DNA from: HGM04593 sp045591315
GTDB taxonomy: Bacteria; Bacteroidota; Bacteroidia; Bacteroidales; Bacteroidaceae
Length of the DNA stretch: 64,000 nucleotides
Direction: 5' to 3'
NCBI GenBank assembly: GCA_045591315.1
Contig: JAZNSN010000030.1
Span: 8,348-72,347, forward strand
Part shown: one piece after another, positions 26,028 through 35,101 of the stretch
How positions within the stretch are numbered: the first letter of the stretch is position 1
Layout of the letters: every line of letters starts with the position of its first letter
Program-made: the position numbers and the translations under genes
Notes under the pieces: model-generated
Database searches by the model: none
Seen by the model: only the letters and a program-made list of their open reading frames with translations
Told to the model about the DNA's origin: nothing

Positions 26028-26261
26028 ATGGTCACCGATTTGCTGAATAATGTAATAGGGCGCAAGATAGGTGCCGAGAACAGGCATTTGAGCAGAAAGC
26101 AGATAGCATTGCTTACATTGGAAGAACTCCGAAAGAACGGGCTCTATCACTACGAACCATGCGACGACGGGACATGGCGCATTGCAAAAGTGAGAATATC
26201 GGATGATGTATATGATGCTATGCGTAGAAAATTTTCCGGATTGAATGACAACGGAAGATAA
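26028..26261 (+). CDS. Small hypothetical protein
   Basis: I do not recognise this 77-residue product, which has no signal peptide. It is charged and probably helical ('LSRKQIALLTLEELRKNG') with a short beta-type part ('DGTWRIAKVRIS'), giving it the look of a winged-helix or small regulatory domain. An unusual GGAGG five bases upstream of the ATG supports the start, and a strong terminator follows 21 bases after the stop. It is divergent from serC. Confidence 0.6.
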   Translation: MVTDLLNNVIGRKIGAENRHLSRKQIALLTLEELRKNGLYHYEPCDDGTWRIAKVRISDDVYDAMRRKFSGLNDNGR

Positions 26262-26282
26262 TGAAATGCATGTGAAACAATG

Positions 26283-26317
26283 CAACAAAAAGTGGTACGC
26301 GTTACCACTTTTTGTTG
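26283..26317. terminator. Strong terminator after the small hypothetical gene
   Basis: A perfect 15-bp stem (CAACAAAAAGTGGTA and its complement) closes on a five-base loop, with T- and A-runs in the arms. Confidence 0.8.
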
Positions 26318-26324
26318 TTAGCTC

Positions 26325-26355
26325 TTGACAACGGGCTTTCAAAAAGGTATATTTG
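26325..26355 (+). promoter_or_regulatory. Promoter for the tandem lipoprotein genes
   Basis: TTG (26325-26327), a 20-bp spacer and TATATTTG (26348-26355) form a textbook Bacteroidetes promoter, 41 bases before the first ATG. Confidence 0.7.
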
Positions 26356-26395
26356 TCATAGAGTATTATAACATTCTTCTAAAACATGCCGTATT

Positions 26396-26887
26396 ATGAA
26401 AAAATATTTGCTGTTTGTATTTTCTACTGCAATGTTGCTTTGCAGTTGTGAGCACTTGTTCGAAAGCGAGAAGGAGAGGCTGGACCGGATGGTTGGCGCA
26501 CATTGGGACAAGTGGAAAAGCGAAGGAAAGGACACCACTATGTGCTTTGTCGATTTCACAGAAGTTATACCGGTAGAATGGGACACTATGGTATATATTG
26601 ACTTTCACCCTCGTTATGATAAAGAAAAGGATTTTGTCAGTTACATGAACGACCGGTATTTGGTAATTAACGAAAAAGCCAAAGGATACCCAATAGAAAG
26701 ACTGCACTTTTGGAAAGACAGCAAACTTGTATATGAAATATCCCTTTTAATGGCCAGTGATGATGAAAAGGGGGTTTTATTCGACACCAGAAGTAATTTC
26801 ATTGTACGACCAAGGAACGATGCAAAATTCAGAATAAGAAAAATTGGGAAATACTACATAACATGGGACCATAACGAAGAGGAATAG
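26396..26887 (+). CDS. Tandem paralogous lipoprotein, copy 1 (unknown function)
   Basis: The 163-residue protein has a lipoprotein signal (AMLLCSCEH), so it is predicted to be envelope-anchored. It contains no domain I know; the mature part alternates charged helical sequence ('SEKERLDRMVGAHWDKW') with beta segments ('TMVYIDFHP', 'KLVYEISLLMA'). Its first 128 coding bases are identical to those of the copy that starts at 27008; afterwards the two diverge steadily. It is preceded by a good promoter. Confidence 0.85.
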   Translation: MKKYLLFVFSTAMLLCSCEHLFESEKERLDRMVGAHWDKWKSEGKDTTMCFVDFTEVIPVEWDTMVYIDFHPRYDKEKDFVSYMNDRYLVINEKAKGYPIERLHFWKDSKLVYEISLLMASDDEKGVLFDTRSNFIVRPRNDAKFRIRKIGKYYITWDHNEEE

Positions 26888-27007
26888 ACAACTGTGTTAT
26901 ACATTATTGTCATTTCGGGCAAGAGCGAAGCAACGAAAAATCCTGAAATTAAAGAGTTATCTCTTTGTAAAGGAGTATTCCAAGAATTTTATAAAACATA
27001 CAGTATC

Positions 27008-27502
27008 ATGAAAAAATATTTGCTGTTTGTATTTTCTACTGCAATGTTGCTTTGCAGTTGTGAGCACTTGTTCGAAAGCGAGAAGGAGAGGCTGGACCGG
27101 ATGGTTGGCGCACATTGGGACAAGTGGAAAAGCGAGGGAAAGGACACAACTATGTGCTTTGTCGATTTCACAGAAGTCATACCTGTTGAATGGGATACTA
27201 TGGTGTATCTTGACTTTGACCCCTATTATGATAATGAGAAAAAGGGAGTTGGAAGCTATATGAACGACCGTTATTGGAAAGAGAATGAAAGTTCTAGAGG
27301 ATACCCTGAAGAAAGTCTGCACTTCTGGAAAGACGGTAAACTGGTATATGATATATTCCTTTTAATGGCAAGTGATGATGAAAGGGGCGTTTTATTTAAT
27401 ACAAGAAGTAAATTTATAGTACGCCCAAGCAGCGATGCAAAATTCAGGCTAAAGAAGGTTGGAAAATACTATAAAATACGTGACCAATACGAAGATGAAT
27501 AG
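27008..27502 (+). CDS. Tandem paralogous lipoprotein, copy 2 (unknown function)
   Basis: This is the 164-residue paralogue of the preceding gene, with the same lipoprotein signal and the same order of segments. It differs in the middle ('DPYYDNEKKGVGSY') and in the C-terminal half. A longer frame opens at 26894, but the signal peptide and the copy-1 alignment fix the ATG at 27008. No promoter as good as that of copy 1 is visible, so the two are probably co-transcribed. About 26 bases after the stop lies a repeat shared with the region after hipA. Confidence 0.85.
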   Translation: MKKYLLFVFSTAMLLCSCEHLFESEKERLDRMVGAHWDKWKSEGKDTTMCFVDFTEVIPVEWDTMVYLDFDPYYDNEKKGVGSYMNDRYWKENESSRGYPEESLHFWKDGKLVYDIFLLMASDDERGVLFNTRSKFIVRPSSDAKFRLKKVGKYYKIRDQYEDE

Positions 27503-27528
27503 ATGCAACAATATAGCAGTTTTACAAT

Positions 27529-27594
27529 AACGTAGTTCGATTAAACTCAACCAAATCGCAAAACTGTTCATCCCGACAGAGCTAAGCGACGAGA
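27529..27594. repeat. Intergenic dispersed repeat, copy A
   Basis: This stretch aligns by eye with 59525-59590: both run AACGT(c)AGTTCGAT, TAAACTC, an AAAT(C/T)GC segment, CTGT-CAT and finally AGCGACGA. Both copies sit about 10-30 bases after a stop codon. Confidence 0.55.
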
Positions 27595-27599
27595 GAGCT

Positions 27600-28937
27600 C
27601 TACACTCCCCTTGCCGGCATTACCAATGTCTTTACCCCCTTTATCTTCTCCCCTGCAACCTTTTTCAACACCTCGCGCATACGGTTCATTTTTACCGCAA
27701 CATAAGAATAGTCGGGAAACACAATAATTGTACCTACTTCATCGGCACGAAGACCGCCTTTCTTCATAAAGAAACCAGCGAGGTCACCACGGCTCAGCTT
27801 GTCACGCTTACCCTTGCCCACATACAGGATTGCCCACTGAGGAGAAGGAGGCAGAACATCATGCTTAGGCAAAGCATATTCAGCCATATTGTCGGGAACA
27901 AAGTCGGGCAACTCCTTATTCTCAAACGCGAGAAGATATACTGAGCCGTCGGCATCCCAACGTGCAGTGCGTCCGTTGCGGTGTGTGAATATCTCAGCCG
28001 AAAGAGAACGCTGATAATGCACCACATGCTTCACATCCTTTATGTCGAGGCCACGCGCTGCAAGGTCGGTACACACAAGGATATTGGAGTTGCCGCATGC
28101 AAAACGGAACAGTGCCGACTCGCGGGCCTTCTGTTCAAGAGCTCCATGATAGGCAACAGAAGAGAGTGAACGCTTCGTGAGATAACGATATACTTCATCG
28201 ACACTCTCGCGGAAATTGCAGAAGACTATCGCCGGCTCGCCATTGAACGAGCAGAGCAACGAAAAGAGTTTCTCAAGCCTTTTGTCCGGGGTGGCTGTTA
28301 CGGTATAGTAAGAAGTTCGTGCAACGGGCTGTTTGCCTGCCAAACGGAAATCGAGACTTTCGGAAGCAACTCCGGCAAACTGCGGTATCTCTGCAGCATC
28401 CGTAGCCGAGATAAGGAAACGTGACAACACTGCCGGCAGCTTCTCCACAAGGCTTGACATCTCTTCCTGGAATCCCATCTCCAGGCACTTGTCAAACTCA
28501 TCTATTACCAGCAACGAGCATTTGTCAACAGCAAAGGAACCGCGCTTCAAATGGTCGAGAAGACGCCCAGGAGTACCTACTACGACCGATGTCGATGAAC
28601 CTCCGAGCGAGGCGACCTCCTGTTCCAACGGACGGCCTCCATAGAGAGCTGTCATCTGGAATGGCGTTGCCATAGCGCGCCACACCTCATATACCTGGCG
28701 TGCAAGTTCGCGGGACGGCAGTACAATAACCGCTTGTACCCCATTGCACATGACATCGAGACGTTCAAGTATCGGCAACAGGAATGCCAATGTCTTTCCG
28801 GTTCCTGTAGGAGAGAGAAGCACCATGCTCTCATTATTACGGCAATGTTCGATAGCCGTCTGCTGCATAGCGTTAAGTTCTCCTATATTGAGCTTGCACA
28901 GCGCATTGCGCTGCATTTCATTCAGTGTTCCTTTCAT
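27600..28937 (-). CDS. DEAD-box RNA helicase, DbpA-like
   Basis: The 445-residue ATP-dependent RNA helicase has the Q-motif region ('LNAMQQTAIEHC'), motif I SPTGTGKT, motif Ia 'PSRELARQ', motif II as DEFD instead of DEAD, motif III SATD, and motif VI 'HRNGRTAR'. The last 70 residues match the DbpA RNA-binding domain ('KLSRGDLAGFFMKKGGLRAD'), which in E. coli targets 23S rRNA helix 92, so a role in 50S assembly is likely. The start overlaps the stop of the upstream sulfatase by four bases (ATGA). Confidence 0.9.
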   Translation of the reverse strand: MKGTLNEMQRNALCKLNIGELNAMQQTAIEHCRNNESMVLLSPTGTGKTLAFLLPILERLDVMCNGVQAVIVLPSRELARQVYEVWRAMATPFQMTALYGGRPLEQEVASLGGSSTSVVVGTPGRLLDHLKRGSFAVDKCSLLVIDEFDKCLEMGFQEEMSSLVEKLPAVLSRFLISATDAAEIPQFAGVASESLDFRLAGKQPVARTSYYTVTATPDKRLEKLFSLLCSFNGEPAIVFCNFRESVDEVYRYLTKRSLSSVAYHGALEQKARESALFRFACGNSNILVCTDLAARGLDIKDVKHVVHYQRSLSAEIFTHRNGRTARWDADGSVYLLAFENKELPDFVPDNMAEYALPKHDVLPPSPQWAILYVGKGKRDKLSRGDLAGFFMKKGGLRADEVGTIIVFPDYSYVAVKMNRMREVLKKVAGEKIKGVKTLVMPARGV

Positions 28938-30526
28938 TGAAATTCCATAAAGTATTTTCTGTTATTACGTACTCCTTCGAGCAAGTTTTTCAAGGCATCC
29001 AGCATCGTCGGGTTCTCATCGGCAAGGTTCTTGGTTTCATCAAACTCGCCATTCACCCTCTTGAAAAGCTGCGGTTCCTTAGAGTAACCTGTCTCAATCT
29101 TAGGCCCCCAGGGAACCATTGCCGGGCCACCTTTAGGCTCAATATACTTCCAATTGAACAGAATAAGCGAAAGTGTATGGTTGGCAGCCATCTCAACTGC
29201 AAACGGACGGCCTGCACCCTCTTCGCCCATCCATGCCCCAAGCTGCGAACGGTCACCGTCGGGAGAGAACGAGCGCACACCGGGAGCTGCTTTCTTGCCC
29301 GTTATGCCCGCCATAACATCGAGAAAATCTATCTGTGACACAAGTCCTGTTCTCACCCCGCCCTTCTTTATCCTTGCCGGCCAATGAACAATGAAAGGCA
29401 CACGCGTTCCGCCCTCAAATGTACTGTACTTTCCTCCTCGCAGGCCTCCTGTAGGTGAATGGCTGCCGACAAGTTCCTCTGCCTTATCGTCATATCCGTC
29501 ATCCAGTACAGGACCGTTGTCGCTTGTCAGGATTATCAATGTATTCTCCAACAACCCCTGCTCTTCAAGCGCATTGACTATCTCGCCGACACACCAGTCG
29601 AACTGCGCTATGGCATCGCCGCGAAGCCCCATACTGCTTGTTCTCCTAAAGCGAGGATGCGGGAAACGCGGCACATGTATATCGTTGGCAGCAAAATAGA
29701 TAAAGAACGGTTGTTCACTATTTGCTTTAATAAAATCAACAGCCTTGCATGTTATGCTGTCGGCAATATTTTCATCCTTCCAAAGAGCCGTCCCGCCACC
29801 CTTCATATAACCGATACGTCCTATTCCGTTCACAATTGACATATCGTGCCCATGAGAATGCCTGAGATTATAAAGCAGTTCGGGATTGCTGCGCCCGGTA
29901 GGTTCACCCTCGAAATTATGCTTGTAGCTCACATATATCGGTGCCATAGGGTCGTAATTGGCCACTTTCCCGTTTTCGATGAACACACACGGCACCCTGT
30001 CGGCAGTAGCTGCCATAATGTAGGAATAATCGAACCCGATATCTGCCAATGCCGGAGAGAGAACACTGTTCCAATCCTGTCTTCCGCTTTCTGCACCGAG
30101 CCCCAGATGCCATTTTCCGAATGCGGCCGTAGTATAGCCGGCCTCCTTGAACACGTCGGCAACGGTATATTGTTCAGGCGAAACAATCATAGCTGCATCA
30201 CCGGCCGCTACATCTGTCCCTTGCTTGCGCCAAGGGTACTCACCGGTAAGCAGAGAGTAGCGCGAAGGTGTACTCGTTGAAGCAACAGCATGGGCATTCG
30301 TAAAGCGCAAACCATCAGATGCCAAATTATTTATATTAGGCGTTTTAACACCTATTGCACCATAACATTCCAGGTCTCCGAAACCTAAATCATCGGCATA
30401 TATCATCACCACATTGGGCAACTCCTTGGAAGCACCTGCTTGCGATGCAGGATTCACCTCCTGAGCCTGTACTGCAAATGGAGAAATTGCAGCAACTGAC
30501 AATATTGAAAAATTCATTCTTGACAT
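28934..30526 (-). CDS. S1 family sulfatase (serine type)
   Basis: The 530-residue exported sulfatase has the metal site 'NVVMIYADDLGFGD' and the formylglycine-type motif STPSR (Ser near residue 85 from this start) followed by 'YSLLTGEYPWR'. 'GKWHLGLG' and 'TSDNGPVLDDGYDD' complete the S1 active site. Ser at the key position implies anSME maturation. The frame opens at 30559, but a -7 element (TAACTTCG) at 30549-30556 covers those codons, and a proper signal peptide ('MNFSILSVAAISPFAVQAQ') starts close to 30526 or 30517; I chose 30526. It overlaps the helicase gene by four bases. The glycan substrate is unknown. Confidence 0.9.
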   Translation of the reverse strand: MSRMNFSILSVAAISPFAVQAQEVNPASQAGASKELPNVVMIYADDLGFGDLECYGAIGVKTPNINNLASDGLRFTNAHAVASTSTPSRYSLLTGEYPWRKQGTDVAAGDAAMIVSPEQYTVADVFKEAGYTTAAFGKWHLGLGAESGRQDWNSVLSPALADIGFDYSYIMAATADRVPCVFIENGKVANYDPMAPIYVSYKHNFEGEPTGRSNPELLYNLRHSHGHDMSIVNGIGRIGYMKGGGTALWKDENIADSITCKAVDFIKANSEQPFFIYFAANDIHVPRFPHPRFRRTSSMGLRGDAIAQFDWCVGEIVNALEEQGLLENTLIILTSDNGPVLDDGYDDKAEELVGSHSPTGGLRGGKYSTFEGGTRVPFIVHWPARIKKGGVRTGLVSQIDFLDVMAGITGKKAAPGVRSFSPDGDRSQLGAWMGEEGAGRPFAVEMAANHTLSLILFNWKYIEPKGGPAMVPWGPKIETGYSKEPQLFKRVNGEFDETKNLADENPTMLDALKNLLEGVRNNRKYFMEFQ

Positions 30527-30548
30527 GTAATTCAGCATTTGTTGAGCG

Positions 30549-30556
30549 AAGTTAAC
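30549..30556 (-). promoter_or_regulatory. -7 promoter element for the sulfatase-helicase unit
   Basis: TAACTTCG on the minus strand lies 22 bases before the ATG at 30526. It argues against translation from 30559. Confidence 0.45.
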
Positions 30557-30715
30557 CATTCTGAATTGATAAATAAAGCGTGCTGGATAAAAAAATCAAA
30601 ATCTGCCAAATTGACACCACTTGTCATGTTAACGCCACAGAAAGAGTGACGTTTTGTGCCAAAAACTGCAATGGCATGTTATTTGTTATAAACAAAACAG
30701 AAAACATATAGAGCC

Positions 30716-31297
30716 ATGAGTAAAAAAGATAAGGAAATTTTGGAAGAAGCCGTAAACGAGAATATCAACGGCACACAGGAGGAGAATACCGAGGAGAACT
30801 GCGCCCAGCAGGAAGAGAGAGAGCTGACAGCAGAAGAGAAACTGCAGCAAGAGCTTGACGAGGCAAACGGAAAGATTGCCGTGCTTGAGGACAAGTATCT
30901 TCGTCAGGTAGCTGAGTTCGACAACTATCGCAAGCGTACTATGAAGGAAAAAGCCGAACTTATAAAGAACGGCGGCGAGCGCGCGATTGAGTCGATACTG
31001 CCGGTACTCGACGACTTTGAACGTGCGCTCAGCAACATGTCAAAGGACGAAAGTTCTGCGGAGATTATGACCGGCGTAGAGCTCATATATAACAAGTTCG
31101 TAGGTATCCTTAAGCAGAACGGACTGCAGAAGATTGAGACAGACGGTGCTGTTTTCGACACAGACTTCCATGAGGCCATTGCAATGGTACCGACACCGGA
31201 CGAAAACCTAAAAGGGAAGGTACTTGATTGTATTCAAGCCGGTTATACACTGAACGATAAAGTAATACGTCACGCAAAGGTTGCTGTTGGCGAATAA
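30716..31297 (+). CDS. grpE: Nucleotide exchange factor GrpE
   Basis: The 193-residue protein is the DnaK nucleotide exchange factor. It has an acidic N-terminal tail rich in Glu (residues 1-50), a long coiled coil ('EKLQQELDEANGKIAVLEDKYLRQVAEFDNYRKRT'), and the C-terminal beta domain ending 'GYTLNDKVIRHAKVAVGE', which is the GrpE signature. It lies 11 bases before dnaJ and the two form the usual chaperone operon; dnaK is elsewhere. Confidence 0.96.
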   Translation: MSKKDKEILEEAVNENINGTQEENTEENCAQQEERELTAEEKLQQELDEANGKIAVLEDKYLRQVAEFDNYRKRTMKEKAELIKNGGERAIESILPVLDDFERALSNMSKDESSAEIMTGVELIYNKFVGILKQNGLQKIETDGAVFDTDFHEAIAMVPTPDENLKGKVLDCIQAGYTLNDKVIRHAKVAVGE

Positions 31298-31308
31298 TAT
31301 TTAGCAGT

Positions 31309-32457
31309 ATGGCAAAAAGAGATTACTATGAAGTGCTGGGCGTAGAGAAAAACGCATCGGCAAACGACATAAAGAAGGCTTACCGCAAGCTGGCGATACA
31401 GTATCACCCCGACAAGAACCCGGACGACAAGAAAGCCGAAGAGAAGTTCAAGGAGGCTGCCGAGGCTTATAGCGTACTCAGCGACCCAGACAAGAGAGCC
31501 CGTTACGACCAGTTCGGCCACGAGGGCCTTGGAGGAGCTGCAGGAGGCGGTTTTAATGGAGCCGGCATGGACATGAACGACATTTTCTCAATGTTCGGCG
31601 ACATATTCGGAGGCCGTGGAGGATTCAGCGGTTTCGGAGGGTTTGGCGGAGGCAGTGCCGGACCGCAGAAGTTCCGCGGAAGCGACCAGAGGGTAAAGGT
31701 AAAGCTCAACCTGCAGGAGATTGCCAACGGAGTTACAAAGAAGTTCAAGCTGAAGAAATATGTAAAATGTTCTCACTGTGGCGGAACCGGTGCCGAAGGA
31801 AATGCCACTGAGACATGCCCCGACTGCCACGGAACCGGCCGTGTGGTACGCACGCAGCAGAGTTTCTTCGGCATGATGCGCAGCGAGGTTGCCTGCCCGC
31901 GCTGTAACGGCGAGGGTAAGATAATCAAGAACAAGTGCCCCCACTGCAACGGCGAGGGAGTTGTCATGGGCGAAGAGGTTGTAGAAGTACAGATACCGGC
32001 CGGAGTTGTAGAGGGCATGCAGCTCTCTATGCGAGGCAAGGGAAATGCCGGAAAAAGAAACGGCATAAACGGTGACCTGCTCATTCTTATCGAAGAAGAG
32101 AAGCACCCCACCCTTGTACGCGACGAAAACGACCTTATATACAGCCTTCTGTTAGACATTCCGACAGCTGCATTAGGCGGGTTTGCCGAGATTCCGACAA
32201 TAGACGGAAAGGCAAAGGTGACAATCGACCCTGGAACACAGCCGGGCAAGGTTCTCCGCCTTAGAGGAAAAGGCTTGCCCACACTGAACGGTTACGGAAA
32301 GGGAGATATCGTGGTCAACATAAGCGTATATATCCCTGAGACATTGTCAAAGGAGGAGAAAAAGACCATTGAGAACTTCAGGGAATCTGATAATTTCCGA
32401 CCCAGCGAAAGCATCAAGGAAAAGATTTTCCGCCGTTTCAAGAGTTTTTTCGACTAA
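31309..32457 (+). CDS. dnaJ: Chaperone protein DnaJ
   Basis: The 382-residue type I DnaJ stimulates DnaK ATPase and presents unfolded clients. In order it has a J-domain (residues 1-70, HPD motif as 'QYHPDKNPDD'), a Gly/Phe-rich linker (about 75-120), four CxxCxGxG-type zinc repeats (CSHCGGTG, CPDCHGTG, CPRCNGEG, CPHCNGEG) and the C-terminal client-binding domains. Length and repeats are intact. It follows grpE in one operon, and folC starts 22 bases later. Confidence 0.97.
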   Translation: MAKRDYYEVLGVEKNASANDIKKAYRKLAIQYHPDKNPDDKKAEEKFKEAAEAYSVLSDPDKRARYDQFGHEGLGGAAGGGFNGAGMDMNDIFSMFGDIFGGRGGFSGFGGFGGGSAGPQKFRGSDQRVKVKLNLQEIANGVTKKFKLKKYVKCSHCGGTGAEGNATETCPDCHGTGRVVRTQQSFFGMMRSEVACPRCNGEGKIIKNKCPHCNGEGVVMGEEVVEVQIPAGVVEGMQLSMRGKGNAGKRNGINGDLLILIEEEKHPTLVRDENDLIYSLLLDIPTAALGGFAEIPTIDGKAKVTIDPGTQPGKVLRLRGKGLPTLNGYGKGDIVVNISVYIPETLSKEEKKTIENFRESDNFRPSESIKEKIFRRFKSFFD

Positions 32458-32479
32458 TAACAAAACTGATACTTAGGAT

Positions 32480-33775
32480 ATGACATACGACGAGACTGTC
32501 ACATATCTGTTCAACTGCGCACCGCCCTTCCAGCAAGTAGGCGGTGCAGCTTACAAAGAGGGGTTATCGACTACGGTCGCACTCGACAGGCACTTAGGTC
32601 ATCCGCATAGAAAATTCCCGACAATACACATTGCCGGAACAAACGGCAAAGGCTCCACTTCGCACACCATTGCAGCCATTCTTCAGGAGAGCGGATACAA
32701 GGTCGGGCTCTATACCTCGCCCCACCTCATCGACTTCCGCGAAAGGATAAGGGTAAACGGCATCCCTGCAAGCAAGGAGTATGTCGTGGATTTTGTCGGG
32801 AAACACAAGGAGTTCTTCGAGCCTTTAAGCCCTTCATTCTTCGAGCTCACAACCGCTATGGCATTCAACTTCTTTGCCGAGCAGGAAGTCGATGTCGCCG
32901 TGATTGAGACAGGCTTGGGCGGACGGCTCGACTGTACTAACATAATCACTCCTAAACTCTCTATAATAACCAATATAAGCCTTGACCACACACAGTTTCT
33001 AGGCAACACTGTAGAGGAGATTGCAGCAGAGAAAGCCGGAATAATAAAGGCCGGAATCCCGGTTGTTATAGGAGAGGCGACAGAAGTCACAAGAACCGTA
33101 TTCAAGAAAAAGGCATCCGAAGTTTGCGCACCGATTGCATTTGCCGAGGACAAGCCGGAAATCACGCATTCAGAGCCTCGCGGAAACGGCTATGAATACA
33201 CAGCCGCAAGATACGGAAAACTGCATGGCGAACTTGGAGGATATTGCCAGGAGAAGAATGCCAACACCATACTTGCAGCTATAGAGAAACTGAAGGAGCA
33301 AGGGTTCGCAATCAGCGAGGACGCTTTACGAAAAGGTTTTACAAATGTGTGCTCGCTCACCGGCCTTATGGGGCGATGGCAGAAGCTCAGGGAGAACCCT
33401 AGGGCCGTTTGCGATGCAGGGCACAATATCGGCGGAATAAAGTACATAGCAGAGCAACTCGAAGCCACCCGATGCGACAGGCTGCGCATCGTGTTCGGCA
33501 TGGTAAGCGACAAGGACATAACAGCCGTGCTCTCCATGATGCCGAAGAATGCCGAATACTACTTTACACAAGCAGGCATAAAACGTGCCATGCCAGCCGA
33601 AGAACTCAAAGAGAAGGCCGTACTGTTCGGGCTTGAGGGCAATGCCTACCCCACCGTTCATGCAGCATTCCGGGCAGCTTTGGCAGAGAGCGGCAATGAT
33701 GACTTCATTTTTGTAGGCGGAAGCTGTTTTGTCGTAGCCGACCTGCTTGCCGCACTGCAGAAAGAACAAGGCTGA
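32480..33775 (+). CDS. folC: Folylpolyglutamate synthase / dihydrofolate synthase
   Basis: The 431-residue Mur-ligase-fold ATPase adds glutamate to dihydropteroate or folates. It has 'HIAGTNGKGSTSHTIA' (P-loop), 'GLYTSPHLIDFRERI', 'VIETGLGGRLDCTN', 'DHTQFLGNTVEEIAAEKAGI' and 'CDAGHNIGGI'. The length is normal. It is the third gene after grpE-dnaJ with a 22-base gap and ends at a clear terminator, so it probably shares the heat-shock operon transcript. Confidence 0.95.
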   Translation: MTYDETVTYLFNCAPPFQQVGGAAYKEGLSTTVALDRHLGHPHRKFPTIHIAGTNGKGSTSHTIAAILQESGYKVGLYTSPHLIDFRERIRVNGIPASKEYVVDFVGKHKEFFEPLSPSFFELTTAMAFNFFAEQEVDVAVIETGLGGRLDCTNIITPKLSIITNISLDHTQFLGNTVEEIAAEKAGIIKAGIPVVIGEATEVTRTVFKKKASEVCAPIAFAEDKPEITHSEPRGNGYEYTAARYGKLHGELGGYCQEKNANTILAAIEKLKEQGFAISEDALRKGFTNVCSLTGLMGRWQKLRENPRAVCDAGHNIGGIKYIAEQLEATRCDRLRIVFGMVSDKDITAVLSMMPKNAEYYFTQAGIKRAMPAEELKEKAVLFGLEGNAYPTVHAAFRAALAESGNDDFIFVGGSCFVVADLLAALQKEQG

Positions 33776-33830
33776 ACTGGCTAATGAACAAATTTGACAA
33801 CACCTAAAATTTTATAAGAGAGGCACCTGA

Positions 33831-33869
33831 TGATGCACCGCTGAAATTTTTCGCGGTGCATCATTTTTT
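33831..33869 (+). terminator. Terminator after folC
   Basis: An 11-bp perfect stem (TGATGCACCGC) with an 11-base loop is followed by TTTTTT, an intrinsic terminator in the forward direction. Confidence 0.8.
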
Positions 33870-33928
33870 AACGCCCGATTCCCATACTCCGGACGGCAAA
33901 ATATATTGTTAATTTTATCACGTTTTCC

Positions 33929-33959
33929 TTTGAGGTAATATCTTTTTTTATTTTATTTG
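33929..33959 (+). promoter_or_regulatory. Promoter for the galactose operon
   Basis: TTTG (33929-33932), a 19-bp spacer and TTTATTTG (33952-33959) precede the galM ATG at 33990 by 30 bases. The -7 element has TT instead of TA, so the match is imperfect. Confidence 0.45.
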
Positions 33960-33989
33960 CGGAGAAATAGCTATCTAACCATAAAAATT

Positions 33990-35072
33990 ATGAGTTGTAC
34001 CGAAAATCTCTCACAATTCAAGGCCGCCGACTTCAAAAAGGTCATTGGCGGCAAGGAAACCGCTCTTTTCGTTCTCAAGAACAAGAAAGGCAGCGAAGTT
34101 ACAATAACAAACTACGGTGGAGCGATTTGCAGCATCATGGTTCCCGACAAGAACGGCAACTACGCCAATGTAATTCAGGGACATGACAGCATCGACAACC
34201 TCCTGAATAGCCCCGAACCCTTCCTCAGCACATTGGTAGGACGCTACGGCAACCGAATATGCAAAGGCAAGTTCACAATCGACGGCAAGGAGTACAATCT
34301 TGCAATCAACAACGGTCCTAACCACCTTCATGGCGGCCCTACAGGATTCCACGCAAGAGTATGGGACGCAGAGCAGACCGACAGCCAGACACTCAAGCTC
34401 CATTATCTTTCGGCCGACATGGAAGAGGGCTTCCCCGGCAATCTCGACGTGACAGTAGTCTATACATTCACCGATGACGACGAACTGAAAATCGACTACA
34501 CTGCCACAACAGACAAGAAGACTATAGTTAACCTTACAAGCCACGGCTTCTTCTCACTTTCGGGCATTGCAAACCCGACCGCAACAATCGACAACCTTAT
34601 TTGCGAAATCAATGCCGATTTCTTCGTTCCTATTGACGACACATCGGTTCCTTACGGTTGCATCAAGCCTGTAAAGGGCACTGCATTCGACTTTACAGTA
34701 CCTACAGCAGTAGGTGCACGCATCGATGCCGACGAGGAGCAGATCAAGCATGGTGCCGGTTACGACCACTGCTATGTGCTCAACAAGAAAGAGGTCGGTG
34801 AGCTCAGCTTTGCAGCCAAGGTTACAGAGCCGGTAAGCGGCCGTACAATGGAGGTCTATACCACAGAACCGGGCGTTCAGGTATATACATCCAACTGGCA
34901 TAGCGGCTTTGCCGGAGCACATGGTGCTACATTCCCCAAGCGCAGTGCCATCTGTTTCGAGGCACAGCACTTCCCCGATTCACCTAACCGCGCACACTTC
35001 CCAAGCGTTGTATTGTGCCCTGGAGAGACATACAGACAGGTGACAGTATATAAATTCGGAGTTGAAAAATAA
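33990..35072 (+). CDS. galM: Aldose 1-epimerase (mutarotase)
   Basis: GalM interconverts alpha and beta anomers of galactose or glucose before kinase action. The 360-residue protein has 'GRYGNRICKGKF', the substrate histidine segment 'NGPNHLHGGPTGFHARVW', the catalytic His in 'TSHGFFSLSG' and the catalytic Glu in 'CFEAQHFPDSPN'. No signal peptide is seen. A frame opens at 33957, but that ATG lies within the predicted promoter's -7 element, and the family starts near 33990. It is the first gene of galM-transporter-galK. Confidence 0.93.
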   Translation: MSCTENLSQFKAADFKKVIGGKETALFVLKNKKGSEVTITNYGGAICSIMVPDKNGNYANVIQGHDSIDNLLNSPEPFLSTLVGRYGNRICKGKFTIDGKEYNLAINNGPNHLHGGPTGFHARVWDAEQTDSQTLKLHYLSADMEEGFPGNLDVTVVYTFTDDDELKIDYTATTDKKTIVNLTSHGFFSLSGIANPTATIDNLICEINADFFVPIDDTSVPYGCIKPVKGTAFDFTVPTAVGARIDADEEQIKHGAGYDHCYVLNKKEVGELSFAAKVTEPVSGRTMEVYTTEPGVQVYTSNWHSGFAGAHGATFPKRSAICFEAQHFPDSPNRAHFPSVVLCPGETYRQVTVYKFGVEK

Positions 35073-35101
35073 TATTATAATAATTAAAACATTTTAAAAT
35101 T

